DNA of 64,000 nucleotides from an uncultured Collinsella sp. (GTDB taxonomy: Bacteria > Actinomycetota > Coriobacteriia > Coriobacteriales > Coriobacteriaceae), in NCBI GenBank assembly GCA_959018755.1, contig CAUEMA010000004.1:1-64000 (forward strand), given 5' to 3'. Positions within the stretch are counted from its first letter, which is position 1. Each line of letters starts with the position of its first letter. A program made the position numbers and the translations under genes. This document shows, piece after piece, positions 26,402 to 34,579 of the stretch. The notes below the pieces were generated by a model that did no database searches, had not been told where the DNA came from, and worked only from the letters and a program-made list of their open reading frames with translations.

Positions 26402-26455
26402 AGTCGTCGGGGACGTTCTTTAACGACTAGTCATTTAAGAACGTCCCCGATGACT
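26402..26455. repeat. family B palindrome, copy 1
   Basis: AGTCGTCGGGGACGTTCTTT pairs with TTTAAGAACGTCCCCGATGA around a core with GACTAGTC. It lies exactly between the convergent dus and glutaredoxin genes and would form a strong hairpin on either strand. Confidence 0.8.
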
Positions 26456-26463
26456 ATGCTGCA

Positions 26464-26709
26464 CTAGAGCAGGTTCTCCTGTACCCACGTGATGATGTCA
26501 CTCGATTCGTAGAGCGGCTTGCCGTCGATGAACAGGCAGGGAACCTGGCGTTTTCCGCCGACGGCGATGAGCGTCTGCTCGGCATCGGGGTCGGTCGAGA
26601 TGTTGCGCTCAGGGATGGTCACGCCGTTATCGGCCAAAAAGCGCTTGACCTTTATGCAATACGGGCAGCCGGTCATAACGTACAGAGCGAGCTCGTGATC
26701 AGTAGCCAT
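26464..26709 (-). CDS. glutaredoxin
   Basis: The 81-residue protein has the glutaredoxin fold with active site TGCPYC (about residues 13-18) and the substrate-binding KRQVPCLFIDGKPLYESSDI. ATG at 26709 is set by GGAGA five bases upstream; longer in-frame starts lack a site. It is a small cytoplasmic thiol-disulfide oxidoreductase. It lies 51 bases after the XRE-TipAS gene on the same strand and may be co-transcribed with it. Confidence 0.9.
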   Translation of the reverse strand: MATDHELALYVMTGCPYCIKVKRFLADNGVTIPERNISTDPDAEQTLIAVGGKRQVPCLFIDGKPLYESSDIITWVQENLL

Positions 26710-26760
26710 AGGTCTCCAATCGGTTGAGGTTTTGATTGAAATACCCAAAGCTGCCGCGGT

Positions 26761-27588
26761 CTATGCGCGCGTCAACGACGACTCGATGGCCTGCACCAGA
26801 AACGCCGTGGCTCCGGTGCCGCAGGGCTTGTCGTAGTAGTCAACAAAGCGCTGGTCGGCAAGATAGCCGTGGGCGAGGCCCAGGTACGCCTCGTCTTGGG
26901 GCTCGCATCCCCAGTTGAGAGCAATCCAGCGACGATGCATCGCGACAAGCTTACGAGCCTCGTTGCTCTCTGGGTCGCCAATGCCCATGGCAATCGAAAG
27001 CTGGCCCAGAACAGCGCGTTCAAGTTCCTTCATGTCGTTCCATGTCTCGGGGTCCATGTCCAGCAGCGTTTCGTTTGCCGCATCGATGGCCTCATCGCCA
27101 TAGCGCGCCCGCGCTTCGGCGCCGTAGCGCTCCTCGTTTTCCTGCACGGTGCGCCAGCGCTCCAGTTGCGGCAGGACGGCGCCCATGAGCGAGACAGCTT
27201 CGTCGAGCGACATACCGGTGTTTTGTGCCAGGCGCGGGGCACAATCCTCAATCATTGCCTCCATGGTGGTCTCGTAGGTGTACTTGCCGTGGTCGTAGCA
27301 CCACTTGCAGTAATGATTGGTCGCGGTGCCCGTGGCATCGGTGCCGCAGTCGTCGGGCGTGAGTATCATGCCGCAGCTCTGGCAATAGTGCTCGGGCATT
27401 TCGAGCAGGTGGGACAGCGGTTCTCCGGTTACGGCGGCGATGAGCTTCATCATGTCGATGCCCGGGGTGACCTCGCCGCGCTCCCAGCGGCTGATGGCCT
27501 GGCGTGTGACGAAGAGCTTAGCGGCAAGCTGCTCTTGGGTAAGGTGATGGGCGCGACGGACAGCAATGAGCTTTTCTGCAAAGGCCAT
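26761..27588 (-). CDS. XRE regulator with zinc ribbon and TipAS-like domain
   Basis: The 275-residue protein has an N-terminal XRE helix-turn-helix (HHLTQEQLAAKLFVTRQAIS, residues about 14-33), a central ribbon with YCQSCGMIL and HYCKWCYDHGKY (about 68-105), and a C-terminal helical domain with the TipAS pattern (AEARARYGDEAIDA, SNEARKLVAMHRRWI, YLADQRFVDYYDKPCGTGAT). TipAS domains bind thiopeptides and other ligands and are usually attached to MerR regulators, so attachment to an XRE domain is less common. The gene diverges from trmO across a small dyad. Confidence 0.82.
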   Translation of the reverse strand: MAFAEKLIAVRRAHHLTQEQLAAKLFVTRQAISRWERGEVTPGIDMMKLIAAVTGEPLSHLLEMPEHYCQSCGMILTPDDCGTDATGTATNHYCKWCYDHGKYTYETTMEAMIEDCAPRLAQNTGMSLDEAVSLMGAVLPQLERWRTVQENEERYGAEARARYGDEAIDAANETLLDMDPETWNDMKELERAVLGQLSIAMGIGDPESNEARKLVAMHRRWIALNWGCEPQDEAYLGLAHGYLADQRFVDYYDKPCGTGATAFLVQAIESSLTRA

Positions 27589-27647
27589 AGCGGCTCCTTT
27601 CTGCTGGTTGATGGCTTAAGCATACGCGGCAGCAGGCACCCTTCCAA

Positions 27648-27662
27648 GCAACCGTTGGTTGC
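27648..27662. promoter_or_regulatory. GCAACC/GGTTGC dyad, possible operator
   Basis: GCAACC-GTT-GGTTGC lies between the divergent XRE-TipAS and trmO genes, 60 bases from the regulator's start. It is a plausible autoregulatory site. Confidence 0.35.
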
Positions 27663-27729
27663 ACGACGGGAAACCGCGGCGAAGAATTGCGCGCAACGCC
27701 CCACGCCTCCATGCCGTACAATGGCCGGC

Positions 27730-28467
27730 ATGGAACCTATTGCACACATACATACCGACCTGCCGCAGAAGTTCGGCATTCCGCGCAACAGCTTTTTGGC
27801 ACCCCATCTGCAGGGACGCATCGTCTTTGAACCGGAATTTGCCTCCAACGCAGCAGTTGAGGGCCTGGATTCCTTCTCTCACTTATGGCTGCTGTGGCGC
27901 TTCGAAAACGGAACGCCCGGCGGCACGGCTAAGGACATAGCTGCCGATGCCAAGTCGCAGGACAGGTCCGGCACCAACGTCAAGTGGTCGAAAACCGTGC
28001 GCCCGCCGCGTTTGGGTGGAGCCGAGCGCGTGGGCGTGTTTGCCACGCGCAGTCCGTTTCGCCCTAATCCCATCGGTCTCACCTGCGTCAAGCTCGATCG
28101 TGTCGAGTTCACCGATGATGGCCCCATCATTCATGCGCTGGGGGCCGACCTGCGCGACGGCACGCCCATCTACGACATTAAGCCCTACATTCCGTTTGCG
28201 GACTGTCACCCGGATGCAACGGGCGGCTGGATTGAGGATGCTCCGTGGCAAGAGCTCGATGTTGAGTTCCCGCAGGCTCTTCAAGACATGGTCCCGCCCG
28301 CAAAGCTCCCCGGTCTGGTCGAGGTTCTTCGCCAAGATCCGCGCCGCGCGGGCAGCAAGCACGAGCCAAACCGCGTCTATCATCTGGCCTTCGCCGGGCT
28401 TGACATATCTTTTACGGTCGATAAAACCCAGCTAACCGTGGTCGCCGTCAACGACGCGCAAGACTAA
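27730..28467 (+). CDS. trmO: TrmO/TsaA-type tRNA methyltransferase
   Basis: The 245-residue protein has the TsaA/TrmO beta-barrel signature: SHLWLLWRFE, the VRPPRLGG stretch, VGVFATRSPFRPNPIGLTCV (near 105) and LRDGTPIYDIKPYIPFADCH, followed by a C-terminal extension. The family methylates the N6 of threonylcarbamoyl-adenosine 37 in tRNA using S-adenosylmethionine. ATG codons at 27721 and 27730 are both possible; neither has a strong ribosome binding site. It precedes a lyase gene on the same strand. Confidence 0.88.
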   Translation: MEPIAHIHTDLPQKFGIPRNSFLAPHLQGRIVFEPEFASNAAVEGLDSFSHLWLLWRFENGTPGGTAKDIAADAKSQDRSGTNVKWSKTVRPPRLGGAERVGVFATRSPFRPNPIGLTCVKLDRVEFTDDGPIIHALGADLRDGTPIYDIKPYIPFADCHPDATGGWIEDAPWQELDVEFPQALQDMVPPAKLPGLVEVLRQDPRRAGSKHEPNRVYHLAFAGLDISFTVDKTQLTVVAVNDAQD

Positions 28468-28578
28468 CCAGCCATTCGTCCGCACCCGTCAAATTAAGCG
28501 CCAAACCCCATGCCAAAATCGCCCGTGCTGGTGGACAATAACGCCTACCAAAACAATCACTTTGCACGGGAGTTCAGC

Positions 28579-29793
28579 ATGAAATACGACTTTAGCTCGC
28601 TTATCGACCGCCACGGCATGGACTCCATCGCCGTTGACTCTTGGGGCGAGATCCCCGGCATGGCTCCGAACGCACCCGACGAGGGCTTCGACCGCATTCC
28701 CATGTGGGTGGCCGACATGAATTTCGCCACGGTGCCCACGGTCCAGGAGCACATCATTCAGCGCGCTCAGCATCCCATGTTTGGCTACTTTAACCCGCGC
28801 GCCGAGTACTTCGACCGCATCATCGAATGGCAGAGCCGCCGCAATGGCGTCGAGGGCCTGCGCCCTGAACATATCGGCTACGAAAACGGCGTGCTGGGCG
28901 GTGTCGTGTCGACGCTGCGCGCGTATGTCCAGCCGGGCGATGCAGTGCTGGTCCATAGCCCCACCTACATTGGTTTTACCAAGTCCATCGAAGCTGCGGG
29001 CTATCGCATTGTCCACAGCCCGCTTAAACTCGACGACCAGGGCGTGTGGCGCATGGACTTTGAGGACATGGAGTGCAAACTCGCCCAAAACCACATCCAT
29101 GCCGCGGTGTTCTGCTCACCGCACAATCCCTGCGGCCGCGTATGGGAGCGTGACGAGATCGAGCGCGCCATGGACATCTACCGCCAGCACGATTGCGTGG
29201 TGATCTCGGACGAGATTTGGTCCGATATCATCCTGCCGGGACACAAGCATATTCCGACGCAGTCGGTAAGCGAGGACGCCCGCATGCGCACGGTTGCCCT
29301 CTATGCGCCCAGCAAGACGTTCAACCTGGCGGGCCTGGTCGGCAGCTACCACATCATCTATAACGAGACGCTGCGCGACCGCGTGTGCGCCGTGTCCGAC
29401 AAGACCCACTACAACGAGATGAACGTCCTCTCTATGCATGCGCTTATCGGTGCCTACCAGCCGCAGGGCTACGAGTGGGTGGACGAGCTCAACCAGGTGC
29501 TTGCCGGCAATATCGAGTACTTCTGCAATTACGTGGACGAGCATTTTGAGGGCGTGTCCTATTCGCGTCCGCAGGGCACGTACATGGTGTTTCTGGACTG
29601 CACCGAGTGGTGCCGCGAGCATGGCCGCGATATTCAGTGGCTGCTCGACGAGGGGGCGCGCGTAGGCGTGGGATATCAGGACGGCCGCCCGTTCCACGGG
29701 CCCTGCCACATTCGCGTGAATCTGGCGCTGCCGCTTTCGCGCGTAAGGGAAGCGTGCGACCGCCTGGACCGCTACGTTTTTAATGCACGGTAA
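28579..29793 (+). CDS. MalY/PatB-family PLP aminotransferase or C-S lyase
   Basis: The 404-residue fold-type I PLP enzyme has MKYDFSSLIDRHGMDSIAVD at the start, IPMWVADMNFATVPTVQE (typical of MalY/PatB cystathionine beta-lyases), HNPCGRVW, VISDEIWSDI and the PLP lysine in APSKTFNLAGLVGS. ATG at 28579 follows GGGAG; an upstream in-frame ATG at 28510 has none. It probably cleaves cystathionine or cysteine to pyruvate, ammonia and a thiol. The conserved arginine region near the end (CHIRVNLALPLSRV) is intact. Confidence 0.9.
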   Translation: MKYDFSSLIDRHGMDSIAVDSWGEIPGMAPNAPDEGFDRIPMWVADMNFATVPTVQEHIIQRAQHPMFGYFNPRAEYFDRIIEWQSRRNGVEGLRPEHIGYENGVLGGVVSTLRAYVQPGDAVLVHSPTYIGFTKSIEAAGYRIVHSPLKLDDQGVWRMDFEDMECKLAQNHIHAAVFCSPHNPCGRVWERDEIERAMDIYRQHDCVVISDEIWSDIILPGHKHIPTQSVSEDARMRTVALYAPSKTFNLAGLVGSYHIIYNETLRDRVCAVSDKTHYNEMNVLSMHALIGAYQPQGYEWVDELNQVLAGNIEYFCNYVDEHFEGVSYSRPQGTYMVFLDCTEWCREHGRDIQWLLDEGARVGVGYQDGRPFHGPCHIRVNLALPLSRVREACDRLDRYVFNAR

Positions 29794-29888
29794 GTGAGCA
29801 CTGCATGCGGGGTCTTCTGCCAAGTCGGCTGGAAGGCCCCGTGTGGTAAGGCATCTGTAACCATTGGGCGCAGACCTGCTGCGGAGGT

Positions 29889-30368
29889 TTATTTTTCCTG
29901 AATCTGCTTGCCGCAAAGATGCTCAATCGAAATCTCGTAGAGTTGGACGCCCTTGATGTCTTTGGCGATTTCCTCCTCGACTTCTTCGGCAGAAGGGTAG
30001 TACTTAAGCGCGAGCTGGCGGACTTTGTCCTCGATAAACGCGGGGGTGTCATTCGCCAGGCGACAGCGGCCAAAGACCACGGTGCTCATAACGTAGGGAG
30101 CCCAGTCATCGTCCTGGTACCACTCGTTGCCGTAAACGGTAAAGCAGACCTTGTCATCGCGCTTGAGTGCGTCGACCTTGTGGCCGGCCTTGGCGCCATG
30201 GAAATAAATCTTGTCGTGCTCGGCGTCAAAGAAGTAGTTGACGGGAATGGCGTACGGGTAGCCATCGTCGCCGTTGACGGCAAAGACGCCGCGCTTGCAG
30301 GTAGCGAGCAGTTCGCGCGCTTCTTCGTCGGTGATGGCGCGCTTCTTTCGACGTAAGGGCCTAAACAT
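29889..30368 (-). CDS. pyridoxamine 5'-phosphate oxidase-fold protein
   Basis: The 159-residue flavin-binding split-barrel protein begins MFRPLRRKKRAITDEEAREL and contains GVFAVNGDDGYPYAIPVNYF, IYFHGAKAGHKVDALKRDDK and VCFTVYGNEW. This is the pattern of the PPOX family that includes NimA-type nitroimidazole reductases. ATG at 30368 is preceded by AAAGGAAG. It probably binds FMN; the substrate cannot be read from the sequence. It lies 42 bases after the split hybrid kinase on the same strand. Confidence 0.82.
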   Translation of the reverse strand: MFRPLRRKKRAITDEEARELLATCKRGVFAVNGDDGYPYAIPVNYFFDAEHDKIYFHGAKAGHKVDALKRDDKVCFTVYGNEWYQDDDWAPYVMSTVVFGRCRLANDTPAFIEDKVRQLALKYYPSAEEVEEEIAKDIKGVQLYEISIEHLCGKQIQEK

Positions 30369-30410
30369 CGTTGGCTTCCTTTCTGGTCGTGCGTGGTGGT
30401 TGAGCACAAA

Positions 30411-32213
30411 CTATAGCGAAACGGATCCGTTTTTCTTGATGCGGGCGAGCATGTTTTTGAGCTTGTTAAAGTCGAGCGGTTTGGACAGATGGGCGTTCAT
30501 ACCGGCGTCGTGTGCCGCCTTGGCGTCCTCGGCAAAGGCATTGGCGGTGAGCGCGATGATGGGGATATCGGCTGCATCGATCTTCTCGCTCAGACGAATC
30601 GCGCGGGTCGCCTCGTAACCATCCATTCCCGGCATCATGATGTCCATCAGAATCGCATCGAAGCTGCCGGCGGGACGGCCAACGTATAGGTCGACCGCTT
30701 CGTTGCCATCGGCGGCGCGAGTTACGACAATGCCTTCGCTTTCGAGCAGCGCCTGGGCAATCTCGGCATTCAATTCGTTGTCTTCGGCGAGCAGCACGTT
30801 CATGTCGGCGAGCGAGCAGTCGAGCGCCCTCTCGACCGTATCTGCCCGCGTCTGAGGGTTCTTGTCGATATCGAGCGGAATCTGGACGTTGAACGTACTT
30901 CCCACGTCAACCTCACTCGAAATCTCAATCGTACCGCCCATCAGTTCAATAAGCGACTTGACGATTGGCATGCCCATGCCGGTTCCTTGGAACCTGCTGC
31001 GCGCATCGTCGCCTTCTTGGGCAAACGGCTCATAGATATGCTTTAAAAACTTGGGAGTCATGCCAATGCCGGTATCCGAAACGCTAAAGCAAAAGAGCGC
31101 GCGCCCGTTATCGAGTGGCTTGGTCTTTGAACTAAAGGTGACGGAGCCGCCGTGCTTGTTGTACTTAATGCTGTTGTCTAACAGGTTGATCATGATCTGT
31201 CGGATATGGGTGGGACTGCCGATCATGTATGGCCCCGTGGCGTACGGCAGACTATTGTCCTGCATGGTGATGCCGTTACTGGACGCGCGGAGCTTGCACA
31301 GCACCAGCGTATTGTCACAGAGCTCTTTGAGGTTAAAAGGCGTATGCTCCAGTGTTAGCTTGCGGTCTTCGATTTTGCCCATCTCGAGGATGTCGTTGAT
31401 CAGCGAGAGCAGGTGATTGGCGGCAACGCGCGCCTTGGCACGGCTCTCGCGGGCGACCTGGATATCGCCTTCCTTCAATTCCTCGATCTCGATAAGGCCC
31501 AGGATACCGTTGAGCGGCGTTCGGATGTCGTGGCTCATGCGCGTGAGGAATGCCGTCTTAGCGGCGTTGGCAGCATCGGCTTTTTTGCGCTCGGTTCGAG
31601 CGCGTGCGAGCGCCCAGATGAGCAGGACGATGCCGACCGACAACATACCGATGAGGGTAGCTGCAACGGCGGCACGGTTGCGATAAAGGAATTGAAGCGT
31701 GTTTGATTCCTGGGCCGTGTACGACGTGGAGGAGTAATTGCTTGCGGAGAGCGATTCTCCGGCATTGATGATGCCCTTGTTGATGATTCCCAGCAGCTCG
31801 GGCTTTCCGCGCGAAATCCAGCACGAGAGCTCACAGGTGTCAGGGAGCTCGACCGTCTCGTAGCCTTCGAGATCATGACGATCGCCGATGGTTTTTATGC
31901 GTGAGCTGGGAGCGACGATGCAGTGCGCCGTTCCCTTCCTGAGGGCGTCGAACGCTTCATCGTCGGATTGGTATTCGGTCACGGTCGCTGTGGGGAACAG
32001 ACTTTCAAGTACATTTTGGTTGACAAACGATGATTTGGTGCAGGCGATGTTCTGAAGGTCTTTGTTCAGATTGCCGTCGGTGTGGATGGCGGTGAGGGAC
32101 ACGGTCCCCAACGATACCGACTGCACAACGCCTGATTGCTCGGCAAACCAGTAATCTCGGTATACCGGCAGCGCAACGTCTATGCTTCCCTTTGACAGGG
32201 CCTTTGACATCAT
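30411..32213 (-). CDS. hybrid sensor kinase, C-terminal part (split gene)
   Basis: The frame downstream of the TAA at 32258-32256 encodes the second SBP_bac_3-type sensing domain (SIDVALPVYRDYWFAEQSGV), a transmembrane helix (AAVAATLIGMLSVGIVLLIW), the phosphoacceptor box MSHDIRTPLNGILGLIEI, ATP-binding boxes (NLLDNSIKYN, SDTGIGMT, GTGMGMPIVKSL), and a receiver domain with LLAEDNELN, aspartate in ILMDIMMPGMDGYEATR and lysine in HLSKPLD. ATG at 32213 is the first in this frame but has no ribosome binding site. Together with the upstream frame it makes one BvgS-like kinase of about 935 residues. If made alone, this part would lack an N-terminal signal. Confidence 0.8.
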   Translation of the reverse strand: MMSKALSKGSIDVALPVYRDYWFAEQSGVVQSVSLGTVSLTAIHTDGNLNKDLQNIACTKSSFVNQNVLESLFPTATVTEYQSDDEAFDALRKGTAHCIVAPSSRIKTIGDRHDLEGYETVELPDTCELSCWISRGKPELLGIINKGIINAGESLSASNYSSTSYTAQESNTLQFLYRNRAAVAATLIGMLSVGIVLLIWALARARTERKKADAANAAKTAFLTRMSHDIRTPLNGILGLIEIEELKEGDIQVARESRAKARVAANHLLSLINDILEMGKIEDRKLTLEHTPFNLKELCDNTLVLCKLRASSNGITMQDNSLPYATGPYMIGSPTHIRQIMINLLDNSIKYNKHGGSVTFSSKTKPLDNGRALFCFSVSDTGIGMTPKFLKHIYEPFAQEGDDARSRFQGTGMGMPIVKSLIELMGGTIEISSEVDVGSTFNVQIPLDIDKNPQTRADTVERALDCSLADMNVLLAEDNELNAEIAQALLESEGIVVTRAADGNEAVDLYVGRPAGSFDAILMDIMMPGMDGYEATRAIRLSEKIDAADIPIIALTANAFAEDAKAAHDAGMNAHLSKPLDFNKLKNMLARIKKNGSVSL

Positions 32214-32255
32214 CTTGTAGCTATCAAAGGGGACGGTTTTGACCGTAATGCCAAA

Positions 32256-33215
32256 TTAATCGTGCAGCGTCGTCGCAAGCGATGCGAGCGAGCCTTCCAT
32301 TTCGCCGTTTTCGTCTTCGTTGCAGTAGGGGAGTTTGCCCGTAATGTAGCCGAGCGTGATGGTGTTGCCATTTGCTTTGAGCCAGGAACGTTCGGGGCCG
32401 TTGAGCGATGATGAACCGCTGCTTTGGGCCGAGTAGTTAGATTTGACTTCGTCGATATAGCGTGGGTTGACGCGGGCGATTGCCGACATGGCGGCATTGA
32501 TGTCGTCCATCAGGTCGGGGCGGCTTTTGGGGACGGCAAAATAGTAGTCGCTCGAACCAATGTAGAACATGGGGGAGGCGCTGGGCGACGAGGTCGTGTC
32601 GTTCATGATGATGGCATCGACCTCGTTGTTTGCGAGCGCGTCAAAGAGGGCACTGCCAGTGTCGATTTCTTTATAGGTGCAGGTAATGCCTTCGTTGGCG
32701 AGCCACTGCTGGCCAACGAAGGTTTGCATGACGCCGGAGTTGCAACCGATAGTGAGACCCTGGAGCGCTTGGGGGTCACCCTTGGCCAGATCGTCGCGAT
32801 CGGGCTTGGCGTAGATGTAGTAGCGCTCGGTGCCCTCGGGGTTCGAGGAAAAGAGCAGCTTTTGGGCGCGTTCCTCGGAGTAGGAGATGTTGGGCATGAG
32901 GTCGATTTCGCCTGCCTCGAGCATGTCCATAAGCTCGGTGAAGGTGCCGGAGATGTATTCGTACCGCCAGCCGGGCGTGTAGTACGACAGGGTCTGGAGG
33001 TACTCGTAACCCCATCCCGAGAGACGCTCGCCGGGGGTGCCGTCCTGGAAGCCCTCGTTGTTGACGAGCCAACCAACGCGGACCGTCTTGACTGGCTGGC
33101 TAGAGTCAGCGGCAAAAGCCTGGACAGGCGCGATAGAACTCAGCACGGCAAGCGCGGCGAGCACAATGGCCAGGGTGCGACATATAACTGAACGAAGGAC
33201 AGTGGCAGCTCTCAC
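32256..33215 (-). CDS. hybrid sensor kinase, N-terminal sensing part (split gene)
   Basis: GTG at 33215 (AGGA upstream; TTG 33221 also possible) starts a signal sequence (TLAIVLAALAVLSSIAPVQA) and a periplasmic-binding-protein-like domain (TVRVGWLVNNEGFQDG, GYEYLQTLSYYTPGWRYEYI, ERAQKLLFSSNPEG). A second such domain begins at RSWLKANGNTITLGYITGK and is cut off by TAA at 32256. The next codons (FGITVKTVPFDSYK) continue the domain in the same frame, so this is a nonsense change, not a frameshift. The truncated product would be an exported binding protein of about 319 residues. An original AAA or GAA codon is the simplest explanation. Confidence 0.8.
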   Translation of the reverse strand: MRAATVLRSVICRTLAIVLAALAVLSSIAPVQAFAADSSQPVKTVRVGWLVNNEGFQDGTPGERLSGWGYEYLQTLSYYTPGWRYEYISGTFTELMDMLEAGEIDLMPNISYSEERAQKLLFSSNPEGTERYYIYAKPDRDDLAKGDPQALQGLTIGCNSGVMQTFVGQQWLANEGITCTYKEIDTGSALFDALANNEVDAIIMNDTTSSPSASPMFYIGSSDYYFAVPKSRPDLMDDINAAMSAIARVNPRYIDEVKSNYSAQSSGSSSLNGPERSWLKANGNTITLGYITGKLPYCNEDENGEMEGSLASLATTLHD

Positions 33216-33307
33216 ATGCAATCCTAACGAATCGAGACATTACCGCATAAGGATACCAGCTCAGCCCGCCCAGTCGGCAGCTGCACCGCTAAACGCTCCC
33301 GCCCGGC

Positions 33308-33388
33308 AGTCATTGGGGACGTTCTTAAACGACTAGTCATCGGGGACGTTCTTGTTTGACTAGTCATTTAAGAACGTCCCCAATGACT
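33308..33388. repeat. family B palindrome, copy 2 (long form)
   Basis: AGTCATTGGGGACGTTCTTA, then AA (33308-33329), pairs perfectly with 33367-33388. Between the arms lies an extra half unit (CGGGGACGTTCTTGTTTGAC). It is in the gap between the divergent sensor kinase and the channel gene, so it does not act only at gene ends. Confidence 0.8.
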
Positions 33389-33460
33389 AGTTCCGTTTGC
33401 GGGGGAGGCGTGGGACAATACCGAGCGAACGTGATTGGGCGTCTGGGAAAAGGGGTCGCG

Positions 33461-33886
33461 ATGAAAAAGCTCAAGACGCTTGCTGACGTGTTACGCCAGG
33501 CGGGCTTCGTGCGCATTACGGAGCTGTTCCTCGTCTTTTACCTGCTGTGCTCGACGGCCGTCTGGTTGTCCGAGCCTACGACCCTCACGTTTGGCGATGG
33601 GCTCTGGTTTAGCTTTGAGACGGTCTCGACGATCGGCTTTGGCGACATCCCGGCCGAGACACCGGTTGCCCGCGCTATTACCGTCGTCTTGAGCGTCATC
33701 AGCATCTTCTACATCGCCATGCTCACGGGCGTGGCGGTGAACTACTGCAATACGCTTATCAAGATGCGTCAAAAGGACACCATGGCTCGTTTTATGGACG
33801 ATCTTGAGCATTTGGAAGAGCTCGATCGTGACGAGCTCGCCGATCTGTCACGCCGCGTGCGCGAGTATCGTCGACGCCAGCGCTAA
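33461..33886 (+). CDS. two-helix potassium channel family protein
   Basis: The 141-residue protein has a first helix (ELFLVFYLLCSTAVWL), a pore helix with filter ETVSTIGFGDIPAE (near residue 60), a second helix (AITVVLSVISIFYIAMLTGV) and a charged coiled-coil tail (ARFMDDLEHLEELDRDELAD). The filter reads TIGFGD, the form found in many bacterial K+ channels. AGGGG precedes ATG at 33461. It would assemble as a tetramer; no RCK domain follows, so the tail may be the gating part. The LOG gene follows 34 bases later. Confidence 0.85.
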   Translation: MKKLKTLADVLRQAGFVRITELFLVFYLLCSTAVWLSEPTTLTFGDGLWFSFETVSTIGFGDIPAETPVARAITVVLSVISIFYIAMLTGVAVNYCNTLIKMRQKDTMARFMDDLEHLEELDRDELADLSRRVREYRRRQR

Positions 33887-33920
33887 GACGAACGTCGTGC
33901 GCCACAACAGGGGGACAAAT

Positions 33921-34454
33921 ATGAACATCACCGTGTACCTGGGTGCCAACACTGGCAATGACCCGGCATTTCTGCCCGCGGTACAGGAGCTGGGCAACTG
34001 GATTGGCGCCAACGGACACGCGCTGGTATACGGCGGGTCCAAATCGGGCCTGATGGGCGCGCTCGCCGATAGCGTGCTCGATGCCGGCGGACACGTGACG
34101 GGTGTTGAGCCGAGCTTTTTTATCGAGGCCGAGTTTCAACATGACGGCATCGACGACCTTATCGTGACGAGCGATATGGCCGAGCGCAAAGCCAAGATGA
34201 TTGAGCTCGGCGATGTGTTCATCGCCTTTCCCGGCGGGACGGGCACGCTCGAGGAGATTGCCGAGGTCATGTCCGCTGTGTCGTTGGGGCACCTGAGTGC
34301 TCCGTGCATCCTGTATAACCTGGACGGTTACTACAACGACCTCAAGGCGCTGCTCGGGCACATGATTGATAAGGGCCTATCGAGCCCGCAGCGCCAGCAA
34401 GGTATCTACTTTGCCGACGATTTGCGCGAGATTGCCTCGATTATCAACGGATAA
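33921..34454 (+). CDS. LOG-family protein (nucleoside monophosphate phosphoribohydrolase-like)
   Basis: The 177-residue Rossmann-fold protein has the family motifs YGGSKSGLMGALADSVLDAG and FPGGTGTLEEIAEVMSAV (PGGxGTxxE, near 110). Members cleave the ribose phosphate from AMP or cytokinin nucleotides. GGGGGAC precedes ATG at 33921. It sits between two ion channel genes on the same strand; no functional link is evident. Confidence 0.9.
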   Translation: MNITVYLGANTGNDPAFLPAVQELGNWIGANGHALVYGGSKSGLMGALADSVLDAGGHVTGVEPSFFIEAEFQHDGIDDLIVTSDMAERKAKMIELGDVFIAFPGGTGTLEEIAEVMSAVSLGHLSAPCILYNLDGYYNDLKALLGHMIDKGLSSPQRQQGIYFADDLREIASIING

Positions 34455-34579
34455 GTCTTGAGCTTGCCCCACTATGGCTCCCAATGGTGCCGTTCGCGGC
34501 GCAGACGGTTGGCTCGTTCGGGCAACGCTCACTCTACAATAAAACGTAACTATGTCGACTTTGACCGCGGGAGGACCCG

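Noticed and set aside
26869..27720. Upstream extension of the trmO frame over the XRE-TipAS gene
   Set aside because: The extension is antisense to a clear regulator gene; only the part after about 27721 matches the TrmO family.
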